NCBI GenBank assembly: GCA_009705865.1
Contig: WLSJ01000067.1
Location: forward strand, 1-9,403
Source of the DNA: Actinomycetota bacterium
Lineage (GTDB): Bacteria; Actinomycetota; Acidimicrobiia; Acidimicrobiales; Ilumatobacteraceae
Length of the DNA stretch: 9,403 nucleotides
Reading direction: 5' to 3'
The notes below the pieces were generated by a model, which saw only the letters and a list, made by a program, of their open reading frames with translations, was not told the DNA's origin and made no database searches. Made by a program: the position numbers and the translations under genes. This document shows positions 1-5,721 of this stretch, one piece after another (position 1 is the stretch's first letter; each line of letters begins with the position of its first letter).

Positions 1-742
1 ACGGGAATGCTTCTGGTCGTGCAAACTTCATCAACATCTGCTGTGCTTCTAGACCAATGATGGGCACTTTTGCTACGCCATGCGGAACATCAAGGTGCAT
101 TACTGGCCACCGACGCGCAGCAGCCATGAGGCGAAGTCGCCAATCAGGGTTCACACAATGTGGGAAACCGACAGCAGTTAACAATGGCTCGTCAAACACG
201 CTGTCGCTGTAGGCATACGAGCCAGATAAATCCACATCATTGTCTTGTGACCACGCACGCACTGCATCTCGCTTGCCGCGCGACCACACGTATGAACCTT
301 CAAGCTCGCCTGTGTAAATACCTTCGCTGTCAACGCCATATGTCGTTGCAATTACTGCATCAAAACCCATGAGTTTCGCAAACGGTTCAATGAGATCACG
401 CGGCGTAGTGGTTGCCAACACAACACTGCGTCCTTCTGCACGATGTGAGTCAATAACTTTTTGCGCGTACGGCTGCACCATGGCTACTAAATCAGGAGCT
501 GCGATACGTGCAGCTTCTCTGACTTCTTCGCGACTATGTCCACGCATTGCAAGAACTGCTTGGCGTCCAAGAACCATCGAAGGCAAATTTTCACCAAACG
601 TTTCAAACACTTGATACAGCAATGACTCGCCTGGAATAGTGCGCGTCACAATGCCGGTTTCGCGAAGAACACGACTAACAACATGTGCAGATGCGCCAGA
701 CAAAATGGTGCGATCAAGGTCGAAGAATGCTGCATGTGCCAC
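1..742 (-). CDS. HAD-IB family phosphatase (SerB-like), C-terminus cut by window edge
   Basis: This gene encodes a haloacid-dehalogenase superfamily phosphatase of subclass IB, the group containing phosphoserine phosphatase. 247 residues are visible and the frame is still open at the window edge. Motif I is FFDLDRTIL (nucleophile Asp8, Asp10, Thr12). Motif II is the ATTTP segment near 110-114. Motif III is Lys157 in SRGKRD. Motif IV is YSDSVFDEPLL (Asp180, Asp184), followed by the characteristic VNPDWRLR near 197-204. The start is GTG at 742: an in-frame TAA lies three codons upstream and no other start fits. No clear Shine-Dalgarno site precedes it, and the nearest upstream element is the 6C-like RNA on the same strand. 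The substrate cannot be read from the sequence. The 35 or so residues after the HAD core (IIGLEAQQMLMKFARPEAFP) resemble linkers in actinobacterial HAD proteins fused to an acyltransferase, so a bifunctional protein is possible. The family call is firm; the exact role is open. Confidence 0.88.
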   Translation of the reverse strand, partial: MAHAAFFDLDRTILSGASAHVVSRVLRETGIVTRTIPGESLLYQVFETFGENLPSMVLGRQAVLAMRGHSREEVREAARIAAPDLVAMVQPYAQKVIDSHRAEGRSVVLATTTPRDLIEPFAKLMGFDAVIATTYGVDSEGIYTGELEGSYVWSRGKRDAVRAWSQDNDVDLSGSYAYSDSVFDEPLLTAVGFPHCVNPDWRLRLMAAARRWPVMHLDVPHGVAKVPIIGLEAQQMLMKFARPEAFP

Positions 743-796
743 GCGCGAAGGTTACGCCAGGACTCGACAAGACGAAACAGATCTGAGCCAAGAAAT

Positions 797-822
797 GGGA
801 AAGGCCCCGCCTAAGCGGGACC
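797..822 (-). terminator. Terminator hairpin of the 6C-like RNA
   Basis: On the minus strand GGTCCCGC (822-815), loop TTAG, and GCGGGGCC (810-803) form an 8-bp stem with one G-U wobble, followed by TTTCCC. The U-tract is short, so termination may be partial, and any read-through would enter the HAD-family gene 60 bases on. On the plus strand the wobble becomes a C-A mismatch and no T-run follows, so the element is oriented for the minus strand. Confidence 0.65.
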
Positions 823-910
823 TCTCAACCTAAAACCCATGATCGGGGGGGTGATCATTTTGTTGGGTTCTTCCGGCCGGACTATGGGGGGCATGTCCGG
901 CGCGATTTGT
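797..910 (-). ncRNA. 6C-type small RNA (two C-loop hairpins plus terminator)
   Basis: Read on the minus strand, this stretch folds into the layout of the actinobacterial 6C RNA. Stem-loop 1 (901-876) is a 7-bp perfect stem, GCCGGAC/GTCCGGC, whose 12-base loop holds six C (891-886). Stem-loop 2 (858-839) is a 6-bp perfect stem, ATGATC/GATCAT, whose 8-base loop holds seven C (851-845). An intrinsic-terminator-like hairpin follows (822-803). Two successive hairpins with at least six loop C define the 6C class. In Mycobacterium tuberculosis the homologue (B11/6C) is reported to pair with G-rich mRNA sites through these loops. The 5' end is estimated from a candidate promoter, and the 3' end from the U-stretch after the terminator stem. 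From memory, the mycobacterial 6C gene also lies next to a HAD-IB gene (Rv3661), which supports the call. Confidence 0.85.
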
Positions 911-917
911 TGTCTTA

Positions 918-947
918 AGTATTGCTCGTGAATGCGTGAACACTCAA
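918..947 (-). promoter_or_regulatory. Candidate promoter of the 6C-like RNA
   Basis: On the minus strand TTGAGT (947-942) and AATACT (923-918) are separated by 18 bases, a fair match to a sigma-70/SigA-type promoter. Transcription would start near 911, about 9 bases before the first 6C stem. The call rests on hexamer match and position only. Confidence 0.4.
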
Positions 948-948
948 G

Positions 949-977
949 TCGAACGACACGATAGTTGCTATCATAAT
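949..977 (+). promoter_or_regulatory. Candidate promoter of the LysR-type regulator
   Basis: TCGAAC (949-954) and CATAAT (972-977) are spaced by 17 bases. The -10 element is good (5 of 6 to TATAAT) and the -35 poor. The start point would fall near 984, giving a leader of about 33 bases. The -35 element lies one base from that of the opposite-strand 6C promoter, so the two would form a compact divergent pair. Confidence 0.3.
960..972. promoter_or_regulatory. Palindrome GATAG-TTG-CTATC, operator candidate
   Basis: A perfect 5-bp inverted repeat with a 3-base centre lies in the spacer of the regulator's candidate promoter and touches its -10 element. A third GATAG copy occurs at 982-986. It could be an autoregulatory site for the LysR-type protein. 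It does not strictly fit the T-N11-A consensus of that family, so the binding partner is unknown. Confidence 0.3.
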
Positions 978-1016
978 TACAGATAGGCCGAATTAGACCC
1001 CTGAAAGAAGTACCCG

Positions 1017-1970
1017 ATGGAGATTAAGCAACTACAGAGCTTGGTGGCTATTGCTGATCACGGAACCTTCTCGGCTGCGGCAAAAGCCCTTGACACTGTT
1101 CAGTCCAACATCTCAGCCCACATTGGGCGCCTTGAAAGACAACTAGGAACCATCCTCATTGATCGGTCGTCAGGCATATTGACTGACGAGGGTGACATGG
1201 TTGCTATTCGTGCTCGACGCATTCTTCATGAAATGGAAGACATCGATGCAGATATTCACTCGCTCGGAGAAACAACTACAGGCGATTGTCGTATTGGAAG
1301 CATCGGAACCACTGCTCGCTGGCTAATGCCTCCCCTGCTTGGTTCACTTGCTCGACATCACCCGGGCGTTCGCACCACAGTTGTTGAGGGCTCTACAAGT
1401 TCATTGTTATTACGAATGAGTGCCGGAGAAATAGATGCAGCCATTGTTCACTTGCCTGTCGCTGATACATCACTTGATGTGAAAGAAATGTTTGCAGAAG
1501 AGTTGTACTTACTGGCTCCTACGTCGCATGTCTTATCAGGGCACACAAGCATTTCGCTCGAAGAACTTTCGGCCTACCCAATTATTCTTGCCCCGCGTGG
1601 CACAGGCCAGCGGCGCATTATTGACCGTGCAGCTGCAAACAGAGGTGTTGCTTTGCAATCGCAAGCAGAAATCGACGGTGTTCGCCTCATGACATCTCTC
1701 GTCTTCGAAGGTTTCGGAGCAGCAATAGTTCCAGCGAGCGCAGTTCCCATTTGGTTAAAGGGTGACTTTGTTCGTATTCCGATGCCAGAGTTACCTCAAC
1801 GAGTAGTTGGTTGGGTGCAACGCCCGCGTCCTCGGCCGAACCGCGCAACGTTGGCCGTACGAGACAGCGTGCTTGAAATGGTGAAGCGTCACGGACCTGT
1901 TCAGCCTGGAATCTCCCTTGAAACTGGCGTAAAGCCTCTCAAGGGACACCCAGGCAGCCTCACTGTCTAG
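1017..1970 (+). CDS. LysR-type transcriptional regulator
   Basis: This 317-residue protein has normal LysR-family length and layout. The N-terminal winged helix-turn-helix occupies about residues 1-60, with the recognition region TFSAAAKALDTVQSNISAHI at 17-36 followed by RLERQLGTILIDR. A linker helix follows (about 62-85), then a periplasmic-binding-protein-like effector domain to about 295, and a loose tail. The ATG at 1017 is supported by AAAGAAG (1004-1010), 6 bases upstream, and by the canonical N-terminus. LysR-type regulators usually bind a small metabolite and are often transcribed divergently from their target. Here the gene instead runs in the same direction as the carboxyltransferase gene, 10 bases ahead of it, and divergent from the 6C RNA. 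Control of acyl-CoA or malonyl-CoA metabolism is a reasonable guess from context, but no ligand can be named. Confidence 0.93.
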   Translation: MEIKQLQSLVAIADHGTFSAAAKALDTVQSNISAHIGRLERQLGTILIDRSSGILTDEGDMVAIRARRILHEMEDIDADIHSLGETTTGDCRIGSIGTTARWLMPPLLGSLARHHPGVRTTVVEGSTSSLLLRMSAGEIDAAIVHLPVADTSLDVKEMFAEELYLLAPTSHVLSGHTSISLEELSAYPIILAPRGTGQRRIIDRAAANRGVALQSQAEIDGVRLMTSLVFEGFGAAIVPASAVPIWLKGDFVRIPMPELPQRVVGWVQRPRPRPNRATLAVRDSVLEMVKRHGPVQPGISLETGVKPLKGHPGSLTV

Positions 1971-1992
1971 TCTGTACAGAGTGAGTACAGGT
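1971..1992 (+). promoter_or_regulatory. Hairpin enclosing the carboxyltransferase start codon
   Basis: CTGTAC (1972-1977) and GTACAG (1985-1990) form a perfect 6-bp stem, extendable by two G-U pairs, around the 7-base loop AGAGTGA. The loop contains the GTG start (1981-1983). The stem begins immediately after the regulator stop codon (1968-1970). No proper Shine-Dalgarno site is present. A ribosome finishing the regulator would open this stem, so translational coupling is the simplest reading. As DNA it is also a possible protein-binding palindrome. Confidence 0.5.
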
Positions 1993-3354
1993 CCGACCAA
2001 CACCCAGAACGTGATGGTGGAACTGCAACACAATGTTCCTGGCGCCGCCGCGGCGAATGTTGTCATGCTGTCGAACGACCGCTGTGTGGTGTGGCTCACC
2101 GTTGATGGCACGCAACATCGCGGAGCTCTCAGTGCAGCTGCGTCGTATGTCATCGCTACTGCTGCAGATACTGCGCGCACCAAGGGCATCCCCCTTGTGA
2201 TTCAAATGGAATCATCCGGAGCAGACATTCTTGAAGGAATCGCGGCCCTGCACGGTTGGGGTACTGCAGCTAAAGCACTTGCTGATTGCTCAGGAGTCGT
2301 ACCAACTATCAGCATCGTGACTGGCCCCGCTGTCTCTGGCCCAGCGTTACTACTTGGTTTGTCCGACTTTGTTGTGATGACAGAAGATGCATACGCATTT
2401 GTGAGCGGCCCAACCATGGTCGTTGAATTCACCGGAATCGATGTCAGTACAGATGAACTTGGTGGTGCAGGAACGCATGCTCGCCACACAGGAGTCAGTT
2501 CAGTTGTTGTGCCAGACCTCGCAGCCGCCACCGCATGGATTGACGAACTGCTCGAATATTTGCCGACTGGCGTTGATGAACTTGCACCAATCATGCCGAC
2601 CTCTGACCCTGATGACAGATTGACCCCAGAAGCGGGCGATCTGATTCCTACGACGTCAACTGGAAGCTACGACGTACGTCATGTCATTGAATCAATCGCA
2701 GATGATGGTCTGTACTTCGAAATGAAACCATGGTGGGCAGGCAATGTTGTCACTGCATTTGCACACATGGCTGGCTACCCCATCGGAATCGTTGCAAACC
2801 AGCCCATCTCACTTGCAGGCACGCTTGACATTCCTGCATCACAAAAAGCCGCTCGTTTTGTTGCGTTCTGCGATGCCTTCAACATTCCTGTCCTCACTTT
2901 GGTTGACACTCCCGGCTTCTACCCTGGCAAAGATCTTGAATGGCGAGGCATGATTCGCCACGGTGCTCAATTGGTGTTCGCATATGCCCGCGCAACAGTT
3001 CCACGAATCTGCGTTGTACTGCGCAAGTCGTACGGTGGCGCCTACATCGTGATGGACTCAAAAGAGATGGGAAATGATCTCTGCCTTGCATGGCCGTGTG
3101 CAGAACTTGCCGTGATGGGAGCTGGTCAAGCAGCTGCAATTTTGCAACGCCGAGCAACCCCTGAAGAACGGGCCGCATTTGAAGCCGATTATTCTGCGCG
3201 CCTGTTGAACCCATACATCGCCGCCGAGCGTGGTTATATCGATGCAGTGATCGACCCCACCGACACTCGCCGTGAGATTTGTGCTGCACTTCACATGCTT
3301 CGTGACAAACGTGAACACTTGGTGTCACGCAAACACGACAACACCCCTTTGTAG
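1981..3354 (+). CDS. Acyl-CoA carboxylase carboxyltransferase (beta) subunit, short form
   Basis: This protein belongs to the biotin-dependent acyl-CoA carboxylase beta-subunit family (AccD/PccB type), which moves the carboxyl group from carboxybiotin to an acyl-CoA. The N-terminal crotonase-like half (about 35-195) shows ESSGADILEG, GPAVSGPALLLGLSDFVVM and the VSGP...ELGGAGTHARHTGV block. The C-terminal half (about 230-445) shows KAARFVAFCDAFNIPVLTLV, DTPGFYPG, the oxyanion-loop segment RKSYGGAYIVM (348-358) and AWPCAELAVMG. At 457 residues it is about 50-80 shorter than usual, lacking the N-terminal segment that normally carries RxxxRxxLLxD. The residue after GGAY is Ile356. The start is GTG at 1981, inside a hairpin; GTG 2011 and ATG 2014 are in-frame alternatives, equally without a ribosome site. 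No biotin carboxylase or carrier gene is visible in the window. Substrate is uncertain: acetyl-, propionyl- or a longer acyl-CoA. Confidence 0.88.
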   Translation: MSTGPTNTQNVMVELQHNVPGAAAANVVMLSNDRCVVWLTVDGTQHRGALSAAASYVIATAADTARTKGIPLVIQMESSGADILEGIAALHGWGTAAKALADCSGVVPTISIVTGPAVSGPALLLGLSDFVVMTEDAYAFVSGPTMVVEFTGIDVSTDELGGAGTHARHTGVSSVVVPDLAAATAWIDELLEYLPTGVDELAPIMPTSDPDDRLTPEAGDLIPTTSTGSYDVRHVIESIADDGLYFEMKPWWAGNVVTAFAHMAGYPIGIVANQPISLAGTLDIPASQKAARFVAFCDAFNIPVLTLVDTPGFYPGKDLEWRGMIRHGAQLVFAYARATVPRICVVLRKSYGGAYIVMDSKEMGNDLCLAWPCAELAVMGAGQAAAILQRRATPEERAAFEADYSARLLNPYIAAERGYIDAVIDPTDTRREICAALHMLRDKREHLVSRKHDNTPL

Positions 3355-3408
3355 CCATGAGTCACCCGTTTGAGTGGGTTTCATAGCGCCTGTTCGCCTA
3401 ACCTGTCT

Positions 3409-3428
3409 GCGGGGGAGCAAGCCCTCGC
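3409..3428 (+). promoter_or_regulatory. Leader hairpin with G-run upstream of citrate synthase
   Basis: GCGGGGG (3409-3415) pairs with CCCTCGC (3422-3428) over 7 bp with one G-U, loop AGCAAG. It lies 19 bases before the citrate synthase ribosome site. No T-run follows, so it is not a normal terminator for the carboxyltransferase gene. The G5 run in its 5' arm is complementary to the C-rich loops of the 6C-like RNA. A leader role is inferred. Confidence 0.4.
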
Positions 3429-3458
3429 ACGCCAAAATTACAGTCCAGGAGATCCCAC

Positions 3459-4727
3459 ATGACTGACTCAATCACCATCACAGATGACAGAACCGGAAAA
3501 ACAGTTACCGTTCCCATCACTGGCGGAGTCTTTAGTTCTGCAGCATTGCGCGAACTAGACCCAAGCCTCTTCATGTACGACCCTGCGTACCTCTCCACCG
3601 CATCATGTGCTTCCTCCATCACCTATCTCGATGGCGATGCCGGCATTCTTCGTTACCGAGGAATCCCCATCGAACAACTTGCAGAAAATTCGACGTTTCT
3701 TGAAGTCGCTTACTTGTTGATAAAGGGCGAATTGCCAACAACCCAAGAACTTGAAAAATGGGAACTTGACGTCACTCATCACACAATGATTCACGAAAAC
3801 ATGCGTAAGCGATTTGTAGATGGCTTCCACTACGACGCACACCCAATGGGCATGTTTATTTCTGCTTTAGCAGCGCTAGGCACTTTCTACGACGACGCAA
3901 AAGATGTATTCGACAAAGAGTCGTTTGAAAAACAAGTTCTGCGCCTTGTTGCAAAGGTTCCCACCATTGCCGCAATGTGTTACCGCTTTAGTCAGGGCCT
4001 CCCCTTCGTTTCGCCGAACAATGCACTGTCATACGGCGAGAACTTCCTCAACATGATGTTCAAAATTGGTGACGACTACAAGGTCAACCCCGTGCTTGCT
4101 CACGCCATGGATGTTCTGTTCATTCTTCACGCTGACCACGAACAGAACTGTGGCACTACAGCAATGCGCGTTGTCAGTTCTGCCAACTCTGATCCATACA
4201 CAGCTACAGCAGCTGCAGCTGCAGCGCTGTATGGCCCACTTCACGGTGGTGCAAACGAAGCAGTCGTACGAATGCTCACCGAAATTGGTGACATCAAGAA
4301 CGTTCCTGCATTTGTTGAAAGCGTCAAAGCGGGCGAAGGCAAGCTCATGGGATTCGGTCATCGCGTCTACAAGAACTTCGACCCTCGTGCCACCATCATC
4401 AAAAAGGCTGCATACGACGTTTTTGAAGTAACCGGCAAGAACCCTCTTCTTGATATTGCTCTTGAACTTGAAAAAGTCGCCCTGAATGATGAGTACTTCA
4501 TCAAGCGCAAGCTATATCCGAATGTGGATTTCTACTCAGGTCTCATTTACCAAGCACTTGGTTTCCCAGTCGACATGTTCACAGTGTTGTTCGCCATTCC
4601 ACGCACCGTTGGCTGGCTTACTCACATGCAAGAGCTACTGAACGACAAAGAGCAAAAGATCAGCCGTCCTCGCCAGTGGTACACCGGCCCAGACGAGCGC
4701 CCATACGTTCCTGTAACGAAGCGATAA
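3459..4727 (+). CDS. gltA: Citrate synthase (type I, hexameric-type)
   Basis: This enzyme condenses acetyl-CoA with oxaloacetate to citrate, the entry step of the TCA cycle. It has 422 residues, close to the 427 of Escherichia coli GltA, and shares the type I N-terminal region (TASCASSITYLDGDAGILRYRG follows it). The catalytic triad is intact: His262 in GPLHGGANEA, His301 in GFGHRVYKNFDPRA and Asp357 in NVDFYSG. The FILHADHEQN segment (His224, His227) and the C-terminal AIPRTVGWLTHMQE are also canonical. The ATG at 3459 has a clear AGGAG at 3448-3452, among the strongest ribosome sites in the window. The gene starts 104 bases after the carboxyltransferase gene and may have its own promoter, though I found no convincing hexamers. 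It ends 10 bases before the convergent oxidoreductase gene at a terminator hairpin. Confidence 0.97.
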   Translation: MTDSITITDDRTGKTVTVPITGGVFSSAALRELDPSLFMYDPAYLSTASCASSITYLDGDAGILRYRGIPIEQLAENSTFLEVAYLLIKGELPTTQELEKWELDVTHHTMIHENMRKRFVDGFHYDAHPMGMFISALAALGTFYDDAKDVFDKESFEKQVLRLVAKVPTIAAMCYRFSQGLPFVSPNNALSYGENFLNMMFKIGDDYKVNPVLAHAMDVLFILHADHEQNCGTTAMRVVSSANSDPYTATAAAAAALYGPLHGGANEAVVRMLTEIGDIKNVPAFVESVKAGEGKLMGFGHRVYKNFDPRATIIKKAAYDVFEVTGKNPLLDIALELEKVALNDEYFIKRKLYPNVDFYSGLIYQALGFPVDMFTVLFAIPRTVGWLTHMQELLNDKEQKISRPRQWYTGPDERPYVPVTKR

Positions 4728-4728
4728 C

Positions 4729-4761
4729 TATCGACCGTCAGGCGACGGTGATAACGATTTT
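4729..4761 (+). terminator. Terminator of citrate synthase, overlapping the convergent gene end
   Basis: ACCGTC (4734-4739), loop AGGC, and GACGGT (4744-4749) form a perfect 6-bp stem, extended by TATC/GATA across a one-base bulge at 4733. On the plus strand TTTT follows at 4758-4761, so it acts best for citrate synthase. On the minus strand the same hairpin covers the oxidoreductase stop codon and lacks a U-tract, so termination there would be weaker. Confidence 0.6.
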
Positions 4762-5718
4762 CCCGACGTTGGCGTTGGAAGCCATGTATTCCTGAGCTTT
4801 TGCAATGTCTGCAAATGTGTACGTTGAGTCAATAACAGGCTTCAGTGTGCCCGAATCAAACAGTGGCAACATCTCAGCTGCGAACCGCTGACTAATTGCG
4901 ATCTTTTCTTCAAGCGGGCGAGCTCGTAATACTGTGCCAGTAATTGACGCGCGCTTGCCGAGCAACAACCCGACATTAAACGGCACTGGCTTTCCGACCA
5001 TAACGCCCACTTGAATGATGTGGCCTTTTATTGCCAGCGACGCAACATTTCGTTCCACGTAGTCGCCACCGATGACATCAAGAATGACATCGACACCGTT
5101 GCCACCTGTTGCTGTTGCAACTTCTGCCACAAAGTCTTGAGTTCCGTAATCAACAACTACATCTGCGCCGAGCGCACGACATGCTGCAACTTTTCCACCT
5201 GAGCAGGTAACCACAATTCGTGCACCAATGGCTTTACAAATTTGAATCGCTGCAGTGCCGACGCCTGAGGCACCAGCATGCACCATTGCCCATCGGCCAG
5301 ACGTGAGTCCGCCTTGCACCACAAGCGCATCCCAAGCAGTGATAAAGACTTCGGGGATTCCTGCTGCGTCGTGCAACGCCATGCCTGAAGGCACCGCCAT
5401 TGCCTGTCGTTCATGAATGACAAGTTGCTCGGCATATGCGCCGCCGCTTGTAATGCCCATCACGCGATCACCTACTGCCCAAGCTGTGACCTTGTCACCA
5501 ATTGACGCAACTGTGCCAGCAAATTCAAGACCAGGAATTTCCGGACCACTAGGAAATGGGTTCGGGTAAAAACCCATGCGCTGTAGAAGGTCTGCGCGGT
5601 TCAATGCCGTTGCAGCAACCGTGACCACAATGTCTTGTTCACCACATATCGGCGATGCCACGTCTTCGAATGTGAGAACTTCAGGTCCACCGTGTGCACG
5701 TAGGACAACTGCGCGCAT
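4738..5718 (-). CDS. NAD(P)H:quinone oxidoreductase, PIG3 family (zinc-free MDR)
   Basis: This 326-residue protein is a medium-chain dehydrogenase/reductase of the quinone oxidoreductase group, probably reducing quinones or other electrophiles with NADPH in the cytoplasm. The N-terminal GroES-like domain (about 1-125) includes the PIG3-type LNRADLLQRMGFYPNP (39-54) and GLEFAGTV. The Rossmann domain carries VHAGASGVGTAAIQ with the nucleotide-binding glycines near 148-154, then GVDVILDVIGGDYVERN and TGTVLRARP, all typical of the PIG3/TIGR02824 family. I see no zinc-ligand cysteines. ATG at 5718 lies only 3 bases after the isocitrate dehydrogenase stop, so the two are almost certainly co-transcribed and coupled; there is just a weak purine stretch as ribosome site. 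The upstream gene makes NADPH, which this enzyme could use. The physiological substrate is unknown. Confidence 0.92.
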   Translation of the reverse strand: MRAVVLRAHGGPEVLTFEDVASPICGEQDIVVTVAATALNRADLLQRMGFYPNPFPSGPEIPGLEFAGTVASIGDKVTAWAVGDRVMGITSGGAYAEQLVIHERQAMAVPSGMALHDAAGIPEVFITAWDALVVQGGLTSGRWAMVHAGASGVGTAAIQICKAIGARIVVTCSGGKVAACRALGADVVVDYGTQDFVAEVATATGGNGVDVILDVIGGDYVERNVASLAIKGHIIQVGVMVGKPVPFNVGLLLGKRASITGTVLRARPLEEKIAISQRFAAEMLPLFDSGTLKPVIDSTYTFADIAKAQEYMASNANVGKIVITVA

Positions 5719-5721
5719 GAG

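Noticed and set aside
740..830. Possible tRNA-like segment
   Set aside because: A GTCGAGTCC string loosely recalls a T-loop, but no acceptor stem, anticodon arm or D-arm can be paired; the hairpins are better explained by the 6C RNA.
160..833. Plus-strand short open frames in the left part
   Set aside because: They are shadows of the minus-strand HAD-IB gene, which has all four family motifs; their own translations resemble no family.
1791..2594. Minus-strand open frames across the regulator/carboxyltransferase junction
   Set aside because: Low-complexity shadow translations opposite two well-supported genes.
3357..3384. Imperfect hairpin (ATGA/TCAT, ACCC/GGGT) after the carboxyltransferase gene
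   Set aside because: Interrupted stem, 8-base loop and no T-run; too weak to call a terminator.
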